Assembly: GCA_028095005.1 (NCBI GenBank)
Contig: CM051462.1
Coordinates: 125,044,752-125,108,751, forward strand
Length of the DNA stretch: 64,000 bases
From: Rhynchospora pubera
Taxonomy: Eukaryota > Streptophyta > Magnoliopsida > Poales > Cyperaceae
Direction: 5' to 3'
The notes beneath the pieces were generated by a model, which searched no databases, was not told where the DNA came from, and was given only the letters and a program-made list of their open reading frames with translations. Positions 53,201-63,899 of this stretch are shown piece by piece. Positions within the stretch are counted from its first letter, which is position 1. Each line of letters opens with the position of its first letter. The position numbers and the translations under genes were made by a program.

Positions 53201-54340
53201 TTGATACAATCCTTTGGTTTCCATGGAGCGCTTTACATTGCAATGACGTATCCCATGGGGTTACCTCTGTCTACCAGAACTGATCGTTTGATTTTCACTC
53301 CTGCCAAGAATGGTGCTTTCTCAATAAAATGTGCTTACATCTCTCTCATTGATTCCATGCCAGCAGGTTCTCAGCCGAATGATGGCCTAAGGAAGATATA
53401 TAAAGCAATCTGGTACACTCATGGTATTCTTCCTAGGGCTAGATTGTTCTTATGGAAAGCAGTAAGAGAGGCAATCCCAGTAGATCATGTTCTGTGTTCC
53501 AGGCTCCAAATGGCAAAGAAAGGTTGTGCTATTTGTGGTTTCCATAAGGAGGATGTGGTACACACTCTATTTAAATGTCCAGTTGCCCAACAGGTATGGT
53601 TGACCTCTAATCTAGGCCTCAGAACTCAAGATTTGCCAGAAAAAGTTGCTGACCTTGTTGGCTTTGTCATGCAATCCATGTCGCCACGACAGTTTCCTTA
53701 CTTTGCTTCTTTGGCCTGGTATATCTGGAAATTAAGGTGTAAGCAAGTATTTCAGGGAAACAAATTCAATGCACAGCAAGTGCTATATAGTGCTAACGGT
53801 TTGATGACAGTAATTGATAATGCTCTTTGGGTGCATAGAGGCGTACCGAGGAAGGAAACCCCATCTATGGAGTCACAGTATATCTGCTATGTAGATGGAT
53901 CCTGGTTACATAAGGGGTTGGGAGGTACAGGAATATCCTATGCCATCTTTAATAAGGAGCATTTGCTGGTTCAGTACCAGTTATTGTCTACACAAGCCAC
54001 ATCTCCTTTTCATGCTGAACTCAAATCTCTCAAAGCTGCTGTGTATGCTGTGAAGGCAATGAGGCTGTCCGATTGTTGTTTTCTTACTGACAACCAGGAG
54101 CTTAGTAAGCTCATTGCAGGTGAAGTCAGCGTGGAGAGTATAGAATGGAGAGTCTACACTGAAGCCCTGGAGCTCCTTGATGCGATGCAAAATGAAAAAC
54201 AGCTATGTTGTATTAATATAAGCAGGGATAGGAATCAACTAGCGGATACTTTGGCTAAATATGCTAGGATGAATGGGGTCAATTGTATTGATTTTACTTT
54301 TCCAACGTGTGTTATCCCTGTAACTAATGAGATCAATTGA
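50285..54340 (+). CDS. LINE B ORF2: endonuclease / reverse transcriptase / RNase H polyprotein
   Basis: 1351 aa, uninterrupted. Endonuclease domain: LSWNCRGSGG, FISETKC, GDFNCILG, NSDHLPIIL. Reverse transcriptase: YRPISVCNVIYKI, motif A DLSKAFDRLKW, LRQGCALSPYLF, MYADDLLIFG. zf-RVT: CAICGFHKEDVVHTLFKC. C-terminal RNase H: YVDGSWLHKG, HAELKSLKAA, LTDNQELSKLI, NQLADTLAKYA. All catalytic residues are visible. The element lacks most of ORF1, so it could supply enzyme but probably not a full RNP. Confidence 0.95.
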   Translation: MSILSWNCRGSGGRLMVPNMARYLHATRARLAFISETKCSEIQAVKRIQRLPLRNYVIIPAAGRSGGLWLLWDDDMVIEVLEKSYYFIFARVKFYANDEPWLLGAIYGYPNNKVLGYIWDRLLHYATSQNMPLCIIGDFNCILGMEEKEGGSSRVKLKNKVFSSVVARAGLIDLGYSGPAYTWSNMRHKHFLIRQRLDRAMANTSWITRFPTAKVLHLPMFNSDHLPIILNTSSTTTKRSKLFKIENWWGVYDDFQDVCKRAVLEGGSDWSSFLSKLKTGVKKWVVTKPNPNRDLQEIEQQWMETQKAEYNSEAHIKLQRDYNNTLIASEIYWAQRSRLRWAFYGDLNTRFFHLTASARRRRNYIASVQKGPDDWVTDEKEIRCMFVRYFKSIFCQQRDDGARSIHALGMDFLQTIHHLHEGAISALKMIPSEHEISRVVFSLNPDRAPGPDGVNARFVQQNWDVVKPLVLQQVNAFFLSNNMPIEISRSNVVLVPKKNVPTKLTDYRPISVCNVIYKIISKTLSRRLQPFIPMMVTTTQSAFTPGRQIGDNIIILREVLHTFSLKSYKAHSFCLKVDLSKAFDRLKWSYVISVLAAHGLPDEYIAWVNACITSSRFSILVNGTADGFIQPTNGLRQGCALSPYLFILAIDILARLLQHMVEMGQLKGVKISRVSPAITTLMYADDLLIFGEASYAEIIKLAEILALFCEISGQQIGEEKSKIWFSKGTPGYIREFAGVTFGAKDADGTEVYLGAPVAARNSSDFSSLVSKIDSKLQTWKRSLLSQAGKIVLIKSVIEPMMLYAMQTAIIPISVLKGIQSKICSFFWYKGTDKRMSMVAWKHITIPKSSGGLGLKDLVKFSQSVHMKCLWAIISAKDSLWVRVVMAKYLQRSDIWSTERTSRCTPMWRAILSVRPLLKGKVRWQVGNGMTCKAIGHPWHDLWTHFKPVNAEQRNLKVADLMNEHGTGWNSEKLIQSFGFHGALYIAMTYPMGLPLSTRTDRLIFTPAKNGAFSIKCAYISLIDSMPAGSQPNDGLRKIYKAIWYTHGILPRARLFLWKAVREAIPVDHVLCSRLQMAKKGCAICGFHKEDVVHTLFKCPVAQQVWLTSNLGLRTQDLPEKVADLVGFVMQSMSPRQFPYFASLAWYIWKLRCKQVFQGNKFNAQQVLYSANGLMTVIDNALWVHRGVPRKETPSMESQYICYVDGSWLHKGLGGTGISYAIFNKEHLLVQYQLLSTQATSPFHAELKSLKAAVYAVKAMRLSDCCFLTDNQELSKLIAGEVSVESIEWRVYTEALELLDAMQNEKQLCCINISRDRNQLADTLAKYARMNGVNCIDFTFPTCVIPVTNEIN

Positions 54341-54376
54341 ATGTTTTGCCTACTGGCGTATTTTCAAAAAAAAAAA

Positions 54377-54393
54377 AATATGTAGTTTATTTA
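54377..54393. repeat. Target-site duplication, 3' side of LINE B
   Basis: AATATGTAGTTTATTTA directly after the A tail, identical to 49655-49671. Confidence 0.95.
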
Positions 54394-54639
54394 CCTTTTG
54401 TTGGTATTTCCTTTTGTTTGTGGAAAAATTAGAAAGTTATTTTAGTAGAATCCTTCAAATTCCTTTTGTAGCTTACCCAGTTTAAGGTAAAGACACAACA
54501 TGGAGGAGTGGACTATACTGAAAAAAAAAAGAAAACATAATCTTGAACTTGTCAATAAGACTACTGAAATTGTAAGTACGGAAAACGCATCGGTCATATA
54601 TAGACGAGGCTTGGTTTTGTCCACGTGTAAATTACGAAA

Positions 54640-54750
54640 ATTTTATCAATTTCGAAACGATTAACGAAGTAAAAATCTGTTTCGTCAAACGAAACGAAAC
54701 GGTTGACGAAACACCTAGTTTCGTCATCATTTTGCAGCCCTATCCGTCAA
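54640..54750. mobile_element. hAT-like MITE end (GTTTCGTC-rich)
   Basis: Ends ...CATCATTTTGCAGCCCTA; the reverse complement TAGGGCTGCAAAATG resembles the left end at 35250. The interior repeats CGAAACG/CGTTTCG words. The other end is not resolved. Confidence 0.35.
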
Positions 54751-55095
54751 CTGCGATTATATCTCAACTTTTGATATTTTAATGGATAATCTGAACCATT
54801 CAATGTGTTCTCCATATTAAAATCTCATTGGAGACCAAATTTTATATTTTTATGAATTTTTTTACTATTTCTTTGAGATTTTAAAAATCATTGTTATTGA
54901 AGGATTCAGAATTGTTTAGATTAAAAATTTTGTAAAATACCAAAAGAATACTAAAAAATTTTAGAAAAATGTAAAATTTGGTTTCCAATGAGATTTCAAT
55001 ATGAAGAACATATTGAACGATTCGGATCAAACTGTTAGATTCTCGAAAATTGAGATTTCATCGTAGATGACAATCTCATTTGTCAGTCGCGACTG
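54750..55095. repeat. Long foldback MITE-like element
   Basis: The ~100-bp arms are imperfectly inverted: CTCCATATTAAAATCTCATT and GGAGACCAAATTTTATAT on the left, against TTTGGTTTCCAATGAGATTT and CAATATGAAGAAC on the right. Outer words GATTATATCTCAACTTTTGA and TCGAAAATTGAGATTTCATC are also inverted. A diverged relative lies at 31815-32090. Confidence 0.75.
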
Positions 55096-55172
55096 ATTTT
55101 AGTCTATCTCATAAAAAATTGATGATGTTTGGTAGCACTTACATCTTCCGCTTATTAATTAATAGAAATTAA

Positions 55173-55321
55173 GGCTCTGTTTGGATTTCATTTGGGAAGA
55201 AGGGAAGAAGGAAATAAGGGAATAAGGGAATAAATTTATTATAAATAATTCAAACTCTTCACAAAGTTACACACTTTCCAATACTTCTTCCCTTCTTCCC
55301 ACATCTTATCCAAACGGAGCC
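55173..55321. mobile_element. Tourist-like MITE (149 bp), TSD TAA
   Basis: The ends GGCTCTGTTTGGAT and ATCCAAACGGAGCC are inverted, and TAA occurs at 55170-55172 and 55322-55324. The core (TTTATTATAAATAATTCAAACTC, CTTCACAAAGTTACACACTTTCC) groups it with 36277 and 46380. Confidence 0.92.
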
Positions 55322-55324
55322 TAA

Positions 55325-56555
55325 GATGGAAATTTGACCCATATTTTCGTTTCAATTTTTTTTTTCATTATTTATTCTATTAAATGAACAACCATTTCCC
55401 GCAAATTCCAAAATAAGTTGCATCAGCATGCAAGACTACCAATACTCAGGTGTTAATTCGGATTTAGGAATTGACATGCCAAGAGCTTCTTCTGTTAATC
55501 ACTTTGAGCAATCTTTAATGTAAACAACTAGAAATTGTTTATAAAAAGGTTATTAATTTGTAAATATTTTTTGTTAAAAAACTTGTATTTAAATACTCCA
55601 GAATGTTCGGCTCCTTTTTTGTGTGTAATATTAGTAAATATAACTCCAAGTCCTATATAACTGGTTTGTTTTAGATAGATCTGGGGGGGGGGGGGGGGGG
55701 CGAGGGGACTGGTTTGTTTTATATATTATCGGTTGTCATGCAAACTTTCTACTGTTTGAAAAAAAAAAAGTCTACTAAAATTTTTCTGATATTCACATTA
55801 ACATATGTTTTTCGATATTTGAAAAGAGACTCACGTTATTTCAAGTCGTGCATCTTTAATTTAGATTAATAAAAAAAATGCAATGCCACTGTTGCATGAA
55901 CATAAAATTACATGCCACAAATAGGCCTTAAGCCGTTCCCGTGGACCGTGGTTCTCAGAATCAATCAATGCACCGGAGACGTTTTGGGGTCAGCTACATC
56001 GGATCTGTTTACTCCAGAACTGCCATGTAGCTCTTAGCAAATAAATAAAATAATTAATTCTACTCATTCATTGAACTTACTCTTAATAAATTTAATAATA
56101 TTTGGCAAATAATTCAAATAAGATTGAAAATTATAAAATAAATTTATGACTATTATATCGAATATATATTGTTGGTAATTAAATTTCATACAATTAAAAA
56201 GAATTTGATGATGTAAGAAATTAATTTAGTATACTATTATTACACATTATTTTATAAACCACGACCCATTTCTTAACTTTATTATTATTATGTAAAAAAT
56301 GATATTATACATTATACATCATATAAATTTAGAATTTAACTAAATTTTTTACGATCGTGAAATGTAACGAAATATTAAGCGTACCCCTTGACCGTTCTTA
56401 GCACGGTATTGCGGTACAAACGGTACAATGGACTGATAGCCAAGCCTGATAGATGGTACAATACAAACGGTGCCCCATTCCGTTCCAAGTTCCAACTAGT
56501 TCTCACCTTCGTGAAACAAGGATACCTCACAACAAAAAAAGGACAACAGTGAAAA
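55325..56555. other. Spacer upstream of EPSPS, with a G20 run
   Basis: A ~20-bp G run (about 55682-55700) is flanked by the direct words CTGGTTTGTTTTA (55661 and 55710). The rest is AT-rich. The 150 bp before the EPSPS ATG carry repeated GGTACAA/ACGGT words and no clear TATA box. No other gene is visible. Confidence 0.5.
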
Positions 56556-59274
56556 ATGGCGCAAGCAGCGAAGGGGATTGAACCGAGAATCTACATCTCC
56601 GGTTCGAACTTATCCAGATATCGCGCTACGCCTTCCGCGATTCCTTCTCGTCTCCGGTTCCGATCCGGAGTGAAAGTTTCTAATTTGTGCTCCTCTACCA
56701 GATGCAAAAATGCTGGTTTGGCCTCGTCCAGAAAGGTCCATGTCAGAGCTTCCATTGCGGCTACGCCTGAGAAACCCTCGACTGTGCCAGAGATTGTGCT
56801 TCAGCCGATTAAGGAGATTTCAGGGACCATAAATTTGCCTGGATCTAAATCTCTGTCAAATCGCACTCTTCTCCTTGCGGCTCTTTCTGAGGTGAGTTGT
56901 TCGGTGTACATTGTTAGAATGCATGACACTGTTATACTTCAATCTGTCCTGTCCCTATGCTATATTGTCTGAATATCTTCTTTACTTGCATGCGTCAGTT
57001 GTGTTATTTTCTCTAGTACTTCAACTTTCTTAGAAAATGCCTTGCTAAAATTAGAACCTCATCTCTATATCAGGGAACAACTGTGGTAGATAACTTGTTA
57101 AATAGTGATGACATACACTACATGCTCGCGGCTTTGAAAACCCTTGCCATTTCTGTAGAAGTAGACAAAGAGGCTAAAAGAGCAGTGGTTGTGGGGTGTG
57201 GAGGTCAGTTCCCAGTTGGCAAAAAATCCAAGGACGTGCAACTCTTCTTAGGTAATGCTGGCACTGCCATGCGTCCTTTGACTGCTGCATTGACCGTTGC
57301 TGGTGGAGTCGGAAGGTAATTGTTTTATTAGAAAATTAAGACTGGCATGGTACCCAATTTGATAATTTGGGAAATTAAGGTGAAACAATGCCAACCAATA
57401 ACCCAATAAAACTGAGAATTGATATAACTGATTTAGCATTTTTATATAAAAAGATGTCCACGTTCTTGGTACTTGTAATGAAAGGGAAATGTCTCATTAC
57501 AATCATACACTTCTAGCATGATTTATGATTCTTCTGTTTCAAATAGGTAACATGTTATATTATCTCTAAATGAAATTTCTTAAACAATAGATACGTGCTT
57601 GATGGAGTCTCACGAATGAGGCAAAGACCAATAGGTGATTTGGTCTCTGGCCTAAAACAACTTGGTGCTAATGTGGATTGTTACTTGGGTACCAACTGCC
57701 CTCCAGTTCATGTCAGAGGTATTGGTGGCCTCCCAGGTGGAAAGGTATAGAAAGAATTTGGCGATTCTTTCTTTTGACTTATTTAAATATGATTCTTAGA
57801 TATCTGATATTTTTTTATCTCAGGTTAAGCTGTCGGGCTCTATTAGTAGTCAGTACTTGAGTGCATTGCTCATGGCAGGCCCACTTGCACTTGGAGATAT
57901 CGAAATAGAAATCATTGATAAATTAATATCGATCCCCTACGTGGAAATGACTATGAAATTAATGGAGCGCTTTGGTGTCAGTGTTGAGCATTCTGACAGT
58001 TGGGACCGCTTCTTCATCAAAGGTGGCCAAAAATACAGGTAAAATCTCTTTTGTCATTACTATACTGAGTACTCTATGTAGTAATTCACATTTTGTGATA
58101 TTTTTGTATTCTCAGGTCACCTGGGAAGGCTTTTGTGGAAGGTGATGCATCCAGTGCAAGTTACTTTTTAGCTGGTGCTGCTATAACTGGTGGTACAGTT
58201 ACCGTAGAAGGGTGCGGTACAACCAGCTTACAGGTACTCCCTATTTGCTTCCTTTCTCCACTTTTTTTTATTATGTAAAAGAAATGTTTATCGCTTTTTC
58301 TCACCTTTAAAATATTATAGGGAGATGTGAAATTTGCCGAAGTACTTGAGAAAATGGGAGCAAAGGTTACATGGACTGAGAATAGTGTGACTGTCACTGG
58401 CCCGCCACGTGGTTCATCTTTCAGGGAGAAGCACTTGAAAGCTGTGGACGTGAACATGAATAAGATGCCAGATGTTGCCATGACATTGGCCGTTGTTGCA
58501 CTTTTTGCTAATGGCCCGACTGCTATCAGAGATGGTACTATTTGTTGCACACTAGTAATTTTCATAAACTTTGGAGTGCATTTTAGAATGCTGAAATGAT
58601 GGTATATTGCCCGTTTTGACGGGTTTATCAGAAGGTACCGAGACATTCCATAAGCTACTTAGCTTGACTTTATTCCAGTATTATTCCTCAATCAGTATTG
58701 TCGGTTTGATCGGGAACTTGTTCTTTTTAGGTTATTGTAGCCGCTGCATAGATTTTTTTGCCAACTGCCCATAAACAGCAATCTCAGTTGGCCATCAGTT
58801 TTGAAATTCCAGTACATACCCTGGCTGCACTAATGATACTTAGATTTACATTTGTTGTGCTTTATTGTTGATTGTTTTGCTATTTTTTTTATCAGTGGCT
58901 TCTTGGAGAGTTAAGGAAACTGAGAGAATGGTTGCCATTTGCACTGAACTTGGGAAGGTACGATAATATATTACACAAATAATCGTGCAATCTTAATCCC
59001 TGTGACATACGATTTTTAATGTCAATCTAATTTCTTTTGAATAAATTGTGTTTAGTTGGGTGCGACGGTAGAAGAAGGCCCCGATTATTGCATAATTACC
59101 CCACCAGAGAAGCTAAACATAGCTGCAATTGACACCTATGATGACCATAGAATGGCCATGACATTTTCTCTAGCAGCATGTGCTGATGTTCCAGTAACAA
59201 TTAATGACCCAGGTTGCACCCGCAAGACCTTCCCTGATTACTTTGATGTGCTACATAAGCTTGCGAAATATTAG
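56556..59274 (+). CDS. EPSPS: 5-enolpyruvylshikimate-3-phosphate synthase, plastid precursor
   Basis: Eight exons: 56556-56891, 57074-57315, 57591-57744, 57824-58038, 58116-58233, 58321-58534, 58896-58957 and 59056-59274. They give 519 aa with all phases matching and GT-AG borders, the canonical plant EPSPS structure. The enzyme joins shikimate-3-phosphate and PEP in the shikimate pathway. A Ser/Arg-rich, acid-poor transit peptide (~70 aa) precedes the mature part. Signatures are LPGSKSLSNRTLLLAALSEG, the PEP-site loop GNAGTAMRPLTAAL, SSQYLSALLMAGPLALG, MTLAVVALFANGPTAIRDVASWRVKETER and DTYDDHRMAMTFSLAACAD. The GTAMRP loop has the ordinary plant residues. I see no damage. Confidence 0.97.
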
Positions 59275-60149
59275 ACAAATGAGTGAATAGAGGCTACATT
59301 TTCTGCTTCTAACCAAGAAGCTAAGTTAGGAGAGGAGAGTATAATTTTTTGCTTTACTAGAATGAATAGTCGATTATAGGAAAGATGAATTGCATAGTTC
59401 TAGTTGTAACTTGTAACCGACTTATTTGTTAGATTGGCGATAAGATGGTTCGTTTTTGAGTGAAACTCTATGCTTCTCTTTTCAAAAGGAAAAAAAAAAA
59501 AGGGTCCTTCTGATTATAATAAAGAGGGTTGTTGGCTGACAAAGTGACAAACAATATAGAAACACTAAGCAGGTTCCCAACACGAACGCAACATGTCATA
59601 TGTATATTCTTATGATGAAGTGGTTGACAATACCATCGGTTCCATTTTAGATGTTTCGTTTCCTCCATGATGTGTGATGTATCCTGCGCGGATCCACACC
59701 ACTTCGTCTGTTTTCAGACTTGTATTATTGAACATCTAAAAAGATTCATCTAATAACAACAAGGTCATGGATCCTGCTGTAATAACAACAAGGTCATGAG
59801 ATATTATGTGTACCCATCTAAAATCAAACACCATTGGTATGGATATCCGTAATGAAACTTATGGTAACTAGTGCACAAATTGGAATCTTTACACATTTCT
59901 TTACCAACTCCCTTTTCCATTGCCCATTGGCTGTATTTGGTGCATAACTGAATAGATATCAAGGCATGATTAAGCCTAAAACGTTAATTGACTTGTTACC
60001 CATTACCAGATAGCACCTGCAAACGTTTGTTAAAACTAAAGTGAATTCCGACAATGAAACATGTGCCATTTGATTCTCTATGCTTGTTCTTCCCTTTTGG
60101 ACCCAGTAAGATCTATGGTGAAGTACAAGGTGCTATTCCACCCAACAGG
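59275..60149. other. EPSPS 3' flank and spacer
   Basis: 3' UTR sequence and then AT-rich spacer. A short direct duplication (AACAACAAGGTCATG) occurs near 59756 and 59785. No gene visible. Confidence 0.5.
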
Positions 60150-61579
60150 CCAACACAAACTTTTTTCCCCGAAAAATTTATAAATAATATTAAATTAATA
60201 TAATATATTAAAAATAATATCAATATAATAATATTTTTTTAAATAGTATCACGAGATCGGATTCCCGGACTCCTATCTTAGTTGTTCCGATGATGTAAAA
60301 AGTAGGGTCTTTGCCGTGAACATTTCGACGGGAATAATAATATAGTTCGACGGGAATAATCAAGATTCTGCAACTTGAATAAGTACTTAAATTAACCTAG
60401 TAGTTCTCCAATTAAAAAAAAAACTAACCTAGTAGTTTGACCAGCTGCAACAAGGCTATTTTGAGTTATTTGAGTTGTGTATGCACATACTTATCAGATC
60501 AAAATAATTTTAAGACCCGACTAATAAGAGGTCTCTTTGGTCCCCTCTCCGTCACAATTTTGAGACCTTTTGCTGCCGTTTAAACTATTCTTCTTACAAA
60601 TACTAAAAGGTTGCTAGGGAAAACACCAAAAGTCAAAGTTAATCAATGAACTTACTTTGCGATAATCTGACATTTGGCTGTATGGATACTTCTATTGCAA
60701 TCAATCTATTCTTGATGCATATATTTAAAGATAATAACTTAATAATATACAAGTAGAACCAAACAAAATAGCAAAAATAAAAAAAGTAAATATTAAGAAA
60801 GATAAAATTAAGTTAATAATACATAATAGCATGAAAGACAGTCCTAATAAAACAACCATTGTAATTTTAAGATAGAAAATTAGTCTGCAGAAATTTAATT
60901 AAGTTGGACAGCATATTCATTCATTGTAATTGATTAAGTTGGATATGACATATTTTTATTTGACTTGTATGTTCAACATAAATAATAATGATAGTAATAG
61001 GCAAGTGCATGTAAAATTGAGTTTGTAAATAATATTAAATTGGATATGGGCCTCACATTGGATATGGACTTATATTTGTATTATGTTATTTCATCAAAAT
61101 ATTGGGAGTTGGAACTGTTATTTGGGATTTGGATTGAAATAAAACAGGAATTATAAGTGTCATCGGCAAATATACCATCCCAGCCATCGCTAAATATAAA
61201 GTGAACATATATAGCAAACAAAGTGAACATATAGATGATTTAAGTGAACACATACAGCCATCACTTTTTAATCAGGGGTATATGTAGGAATTTAAGAATT
61301 GATCATGGGTATCAGCTTTGTTGCAGCTGGTCAAACTACTAGGTTAGTTTTTTTTAATTGGAGAACTACTAGGTTAATTTAAGTATTTATCCAAGTTGCA
61401 GAATCTTGATTATTGCCGTCGAATTATATGATTATTCCCGTCGAAATATGCACGGCAAAGACCCTATACTATTTTTAAAAATATTATTATATTAATATTA
61501 TTTTTAATATATTATATTAATTTAATATTATTTATAAATTTTTTGGCTTTTTTCCCGAATGACTCGTCCCAACACAAAC
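60150..61579. mobile_element. MULE-like non-autonomous transposon with ~270-bp TIRs
   Basis: A left arm (about 60161-60454) is inverted at about 61315-61568. Paired words include TTTATAAATAATATTAAATT, GGGTCTTTGCCGTG/CACGGCAAAGACCC, GACGGGAATAATCA/TGATTATTCCCGTC, CAAGATTCTGCAACTTG, CCTAGTAGTTCTCCAATT and GACCAGCTGCAACAA. An 11-bp direct repeat CCAACACAAAC (60150-60160, 61569-61579) fits a TSD. The 0.85-kb interior has no ORF of note. Outermost ends are not perfectly inverted, so the exact termini are uncertain. Confidence 0.75.
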
Positions 61580-61664
61580 TCATCAATTGTGGCTGGCACC
61601 CGAATCCCCATCACGTAAAAATGCTGACTGGGATGAGCCATTCGGCTTGCTTACTATGCTATAT

Positions 61665-61885
61665 GGGTGTGTTTGGATGAGCATGGAGTAAGAAATAAGA
61701 ATAAGAAATTTCGGTATGCGTGCTTATCCAAATTCCTTATTCTTATACCATGATTTTGTTAGTATAGGAATAAGGGCTCAAATTCCTTATTCTTGTGTTG
61801 TTTGGGTTGCGCAAGAATAAGAATAAACACGCATACCGAAATTTCTTATTCTTATTCCTTATTCTATGCTCATCCAAACACACCC
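61665..61885. mobile_element. MITE (221 bp) with perfect TIRs
   Basis: GGGTGTGTTTGGATGAGCAT is inverted exactly as ATGCTCATCCAAACACACCC. TATAT is present directly on both sides (TSD of 3 or 5 bp). Subterminal AAGAATAAGAA and CGGTATGCGTG stretches are also inverted. Relative of 16960-17182; Harbinger-type ends. Confidence 0.9.
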
Positions 61886-63022
61886 TATATATATTACTCA
61901 ACATGGGAGAATCGATAGAATCTGAAAAATTAATTTCGGGAGATACAAATTATTTCTAAAATTTGTTAATTATTCTGAAAAAATGTATTACAAGAGGACA
62001 ATATATATCATAAAATAAAATTTTCAGCTTTCAATGTTGATTCTGAAAAAGATTTCCCCAGAGAGACACCTGGCATTTGTATCATGACAAAGTTAAGCAC
62101 ATGGTTACGAAAATTTCATTAAACACGTGTTATCGTCGCAAAGTTTTCCAATTTGCTGGAAGCTGGTGTTCCAATTTGCTTACTGGAGAGGGATGTAACG
62201 CCTGATTCTCAAATTGCTTTTAATTACAAATTTACAATTTGTTTTGCACAAAATAAAACTGACGAAGTAGAAGTTTCATGGATAGAAATTTATCAAAAAA
62301 AATTTCCTATGGGTTTAGGCTTGTTTTCCTGTGGTTTCATCAAGGAGTTTTAAGTTAAAAATCTCCAATTATCCAGTTAATAGATAACAGTCCTTGCTAG
62401 TTAGGACGAAGTAAACAAATAAAGGATGACAAGGAACAAAAAACAAAAAAAAGGGGAAAACAAAGGATTTTATGTTTTCTCCTACATTTGCTGCTGTTTG
62501 TAACCTACATCGTAGAATACAACTGTACAATGATGAAAGAAAAGTTTGAACCATTTTAGGATAACCAAACATTTAGAATGATTAAGTTTAGAATATAATC
62601 AGCATCTTGAATAGAACCAATAGCTTAGCTATGAATTGATCTTGTTTTATTAGAACTTCTAGGTCCTTGGCTTCTTAGATGCCTAGGATAACAGTTAATC
62701 TTAATTGAGGTGAATAAATTTACTCTATTAATGAGTTAATCTATTGCATAACAATATATTCCAGCAATATCATCATTGTAATCTAGTTCAAACCATTAGA
62801 TGTTACAATTTCAGTTACCACATGAGATAAAAATAAGCAATGATGCAACATCCAGTGGTAAAGGCTCTCGTCTCGGGTACGAAATGAAAGGAAACAAAAA
62901 TTATATCCTAATTGATATCACTTGAGAACAGCAATCGCTCAAAACTATTTTCCTTAAGTACCATTAATATTACAACTATCTGTCAACAAATATACCAGAC
63001 TATGGCGTCATTTCCAGTACAA
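61886..63022. other. Spacer 3' of the SDF2-like gene
   Basis: AT-rich. The 66-codon ORF at 62153-62353 and neighbours show no domain. Nothing else recognised. Confidence 0.5.
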
Positions 63023-63899
63023 TTACTTGCTGCTGTTCACGGGAAGGTAAACACCTTCCCCTGCCAACCAGACATTGTCAGCGCGCTTTTCTCTGACACC
63101 ACACACCTATCAAAATAGGCAAATTAATTCTTTTAGTCATATCTAGAAAAAGGCCAGGATATCCTTTATTTCCAAGGAGCATAACGAATATTAGCGCTTC
63201 TATAATTTTTTTTTTCGTCAGAAACTGGGCAGAGCGACCTGCCGACCTCATTTCCTCATCTTGTTCTTTACAAGTACCATGGGTGTTTTGCACATATCTT
63301 ATACGACTGTAACAGGAATATAGGACAATTTAACCATGTCTTACACAGCTAATGCAAACCACCAACCTCCAAAAAGCCAGACCGACAAAAAGACAACAAA
63401 TCGATAAATATGAACTAACCTCTTGTTGACCACCAGCAATGCGAGTGTACTTCTTATCATGACTATGCAAATAACCTTGTGTATCAACATGCTTAAACCT
63501 AACTTTTTGGTCTTGCTTCCATGTCTTCCCACTGCCTTCTATCTCCAGCCTACAGGGGAAAAAAAGGCAGAAATTAAATGGAGTATGAAAAAAATTCTCA
63601 TGAAATGATCTCAGTTGTTCATGTTCTCACCTCCAGTGATCTCCCGTATCTGAGTCCTGGTCACTTCCAAAACAACTCACCTAATATAAATAAAACTGTC
63701 AATTAAATATACAAAATTATAATGATATAATAATGCAAAATTGAAGACAAACAACAACCTCTAAGTTGCCAGAAATTGGAGATGCGTGCAAGTGGCTATG
63801 AAGCCACTTGCGGGATCTCATGTGCTGAAGCCTAAGAACTGTTCCATGTGTAATGGCATCCCCTTGTTTAGCTGAGGTGTCAGGCACAGGCTTCACAAC
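63023..63899 (-). CDS. SDF2: Stromal cell-derived factor 2-like protein (SDF2), 3' exons; gene continues off the right edge
   Basis: Four exons (63899-63759, 63680-63631, 63549-63420, 63106-63023) encode the last 134 residues; GT-AG borders and phases agree. The protein is an ER-lumen MIR-domain factor that works with ERdj3B and BiP in folding and quality control of receptor kinases. Visible MIR-type blocks are VVKPVPDTSAKQGDAITHG, RLQHMRSRKWLHSHLHASPIS, DSDTGDHWRLEIEGSG and KHVDTQGYLHSHDKKYTRIA, then GGQQEVCGVREKRADNVWL and the end EGVYLPVNSSK. The N-terminal exon(s) with the signal peptide and first MIR repeat lie beyond position 64000; 63900-64000 is intron. Confidence 0.93.

Larger units (their letters stand above)
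49672..54376 (+). mobile_element. LINE B: 5'-truncated L1 retrotransposon with intact ORF2
   Basis: A 4.7-kb element between perfect 17-bp TSDs. It starts inside ORF1, lacking the 5' leader and the N-terminal part of ORF1. It contains full ORF2, a short 3' UTR and a poly-A tail (54366-54378). The undamaged ORF2 and exact TSDs point to a recent insertion. It is a different subfamily from LINE A (low protein similarity, TAATG rather than ATGA ORF junction). Confidence 0.95.

Noticed and set aside
62153..62353. 66-codon plus ORF between EPSPS and SDF2
   Set aside because: Too short, no domain, no supporting context.
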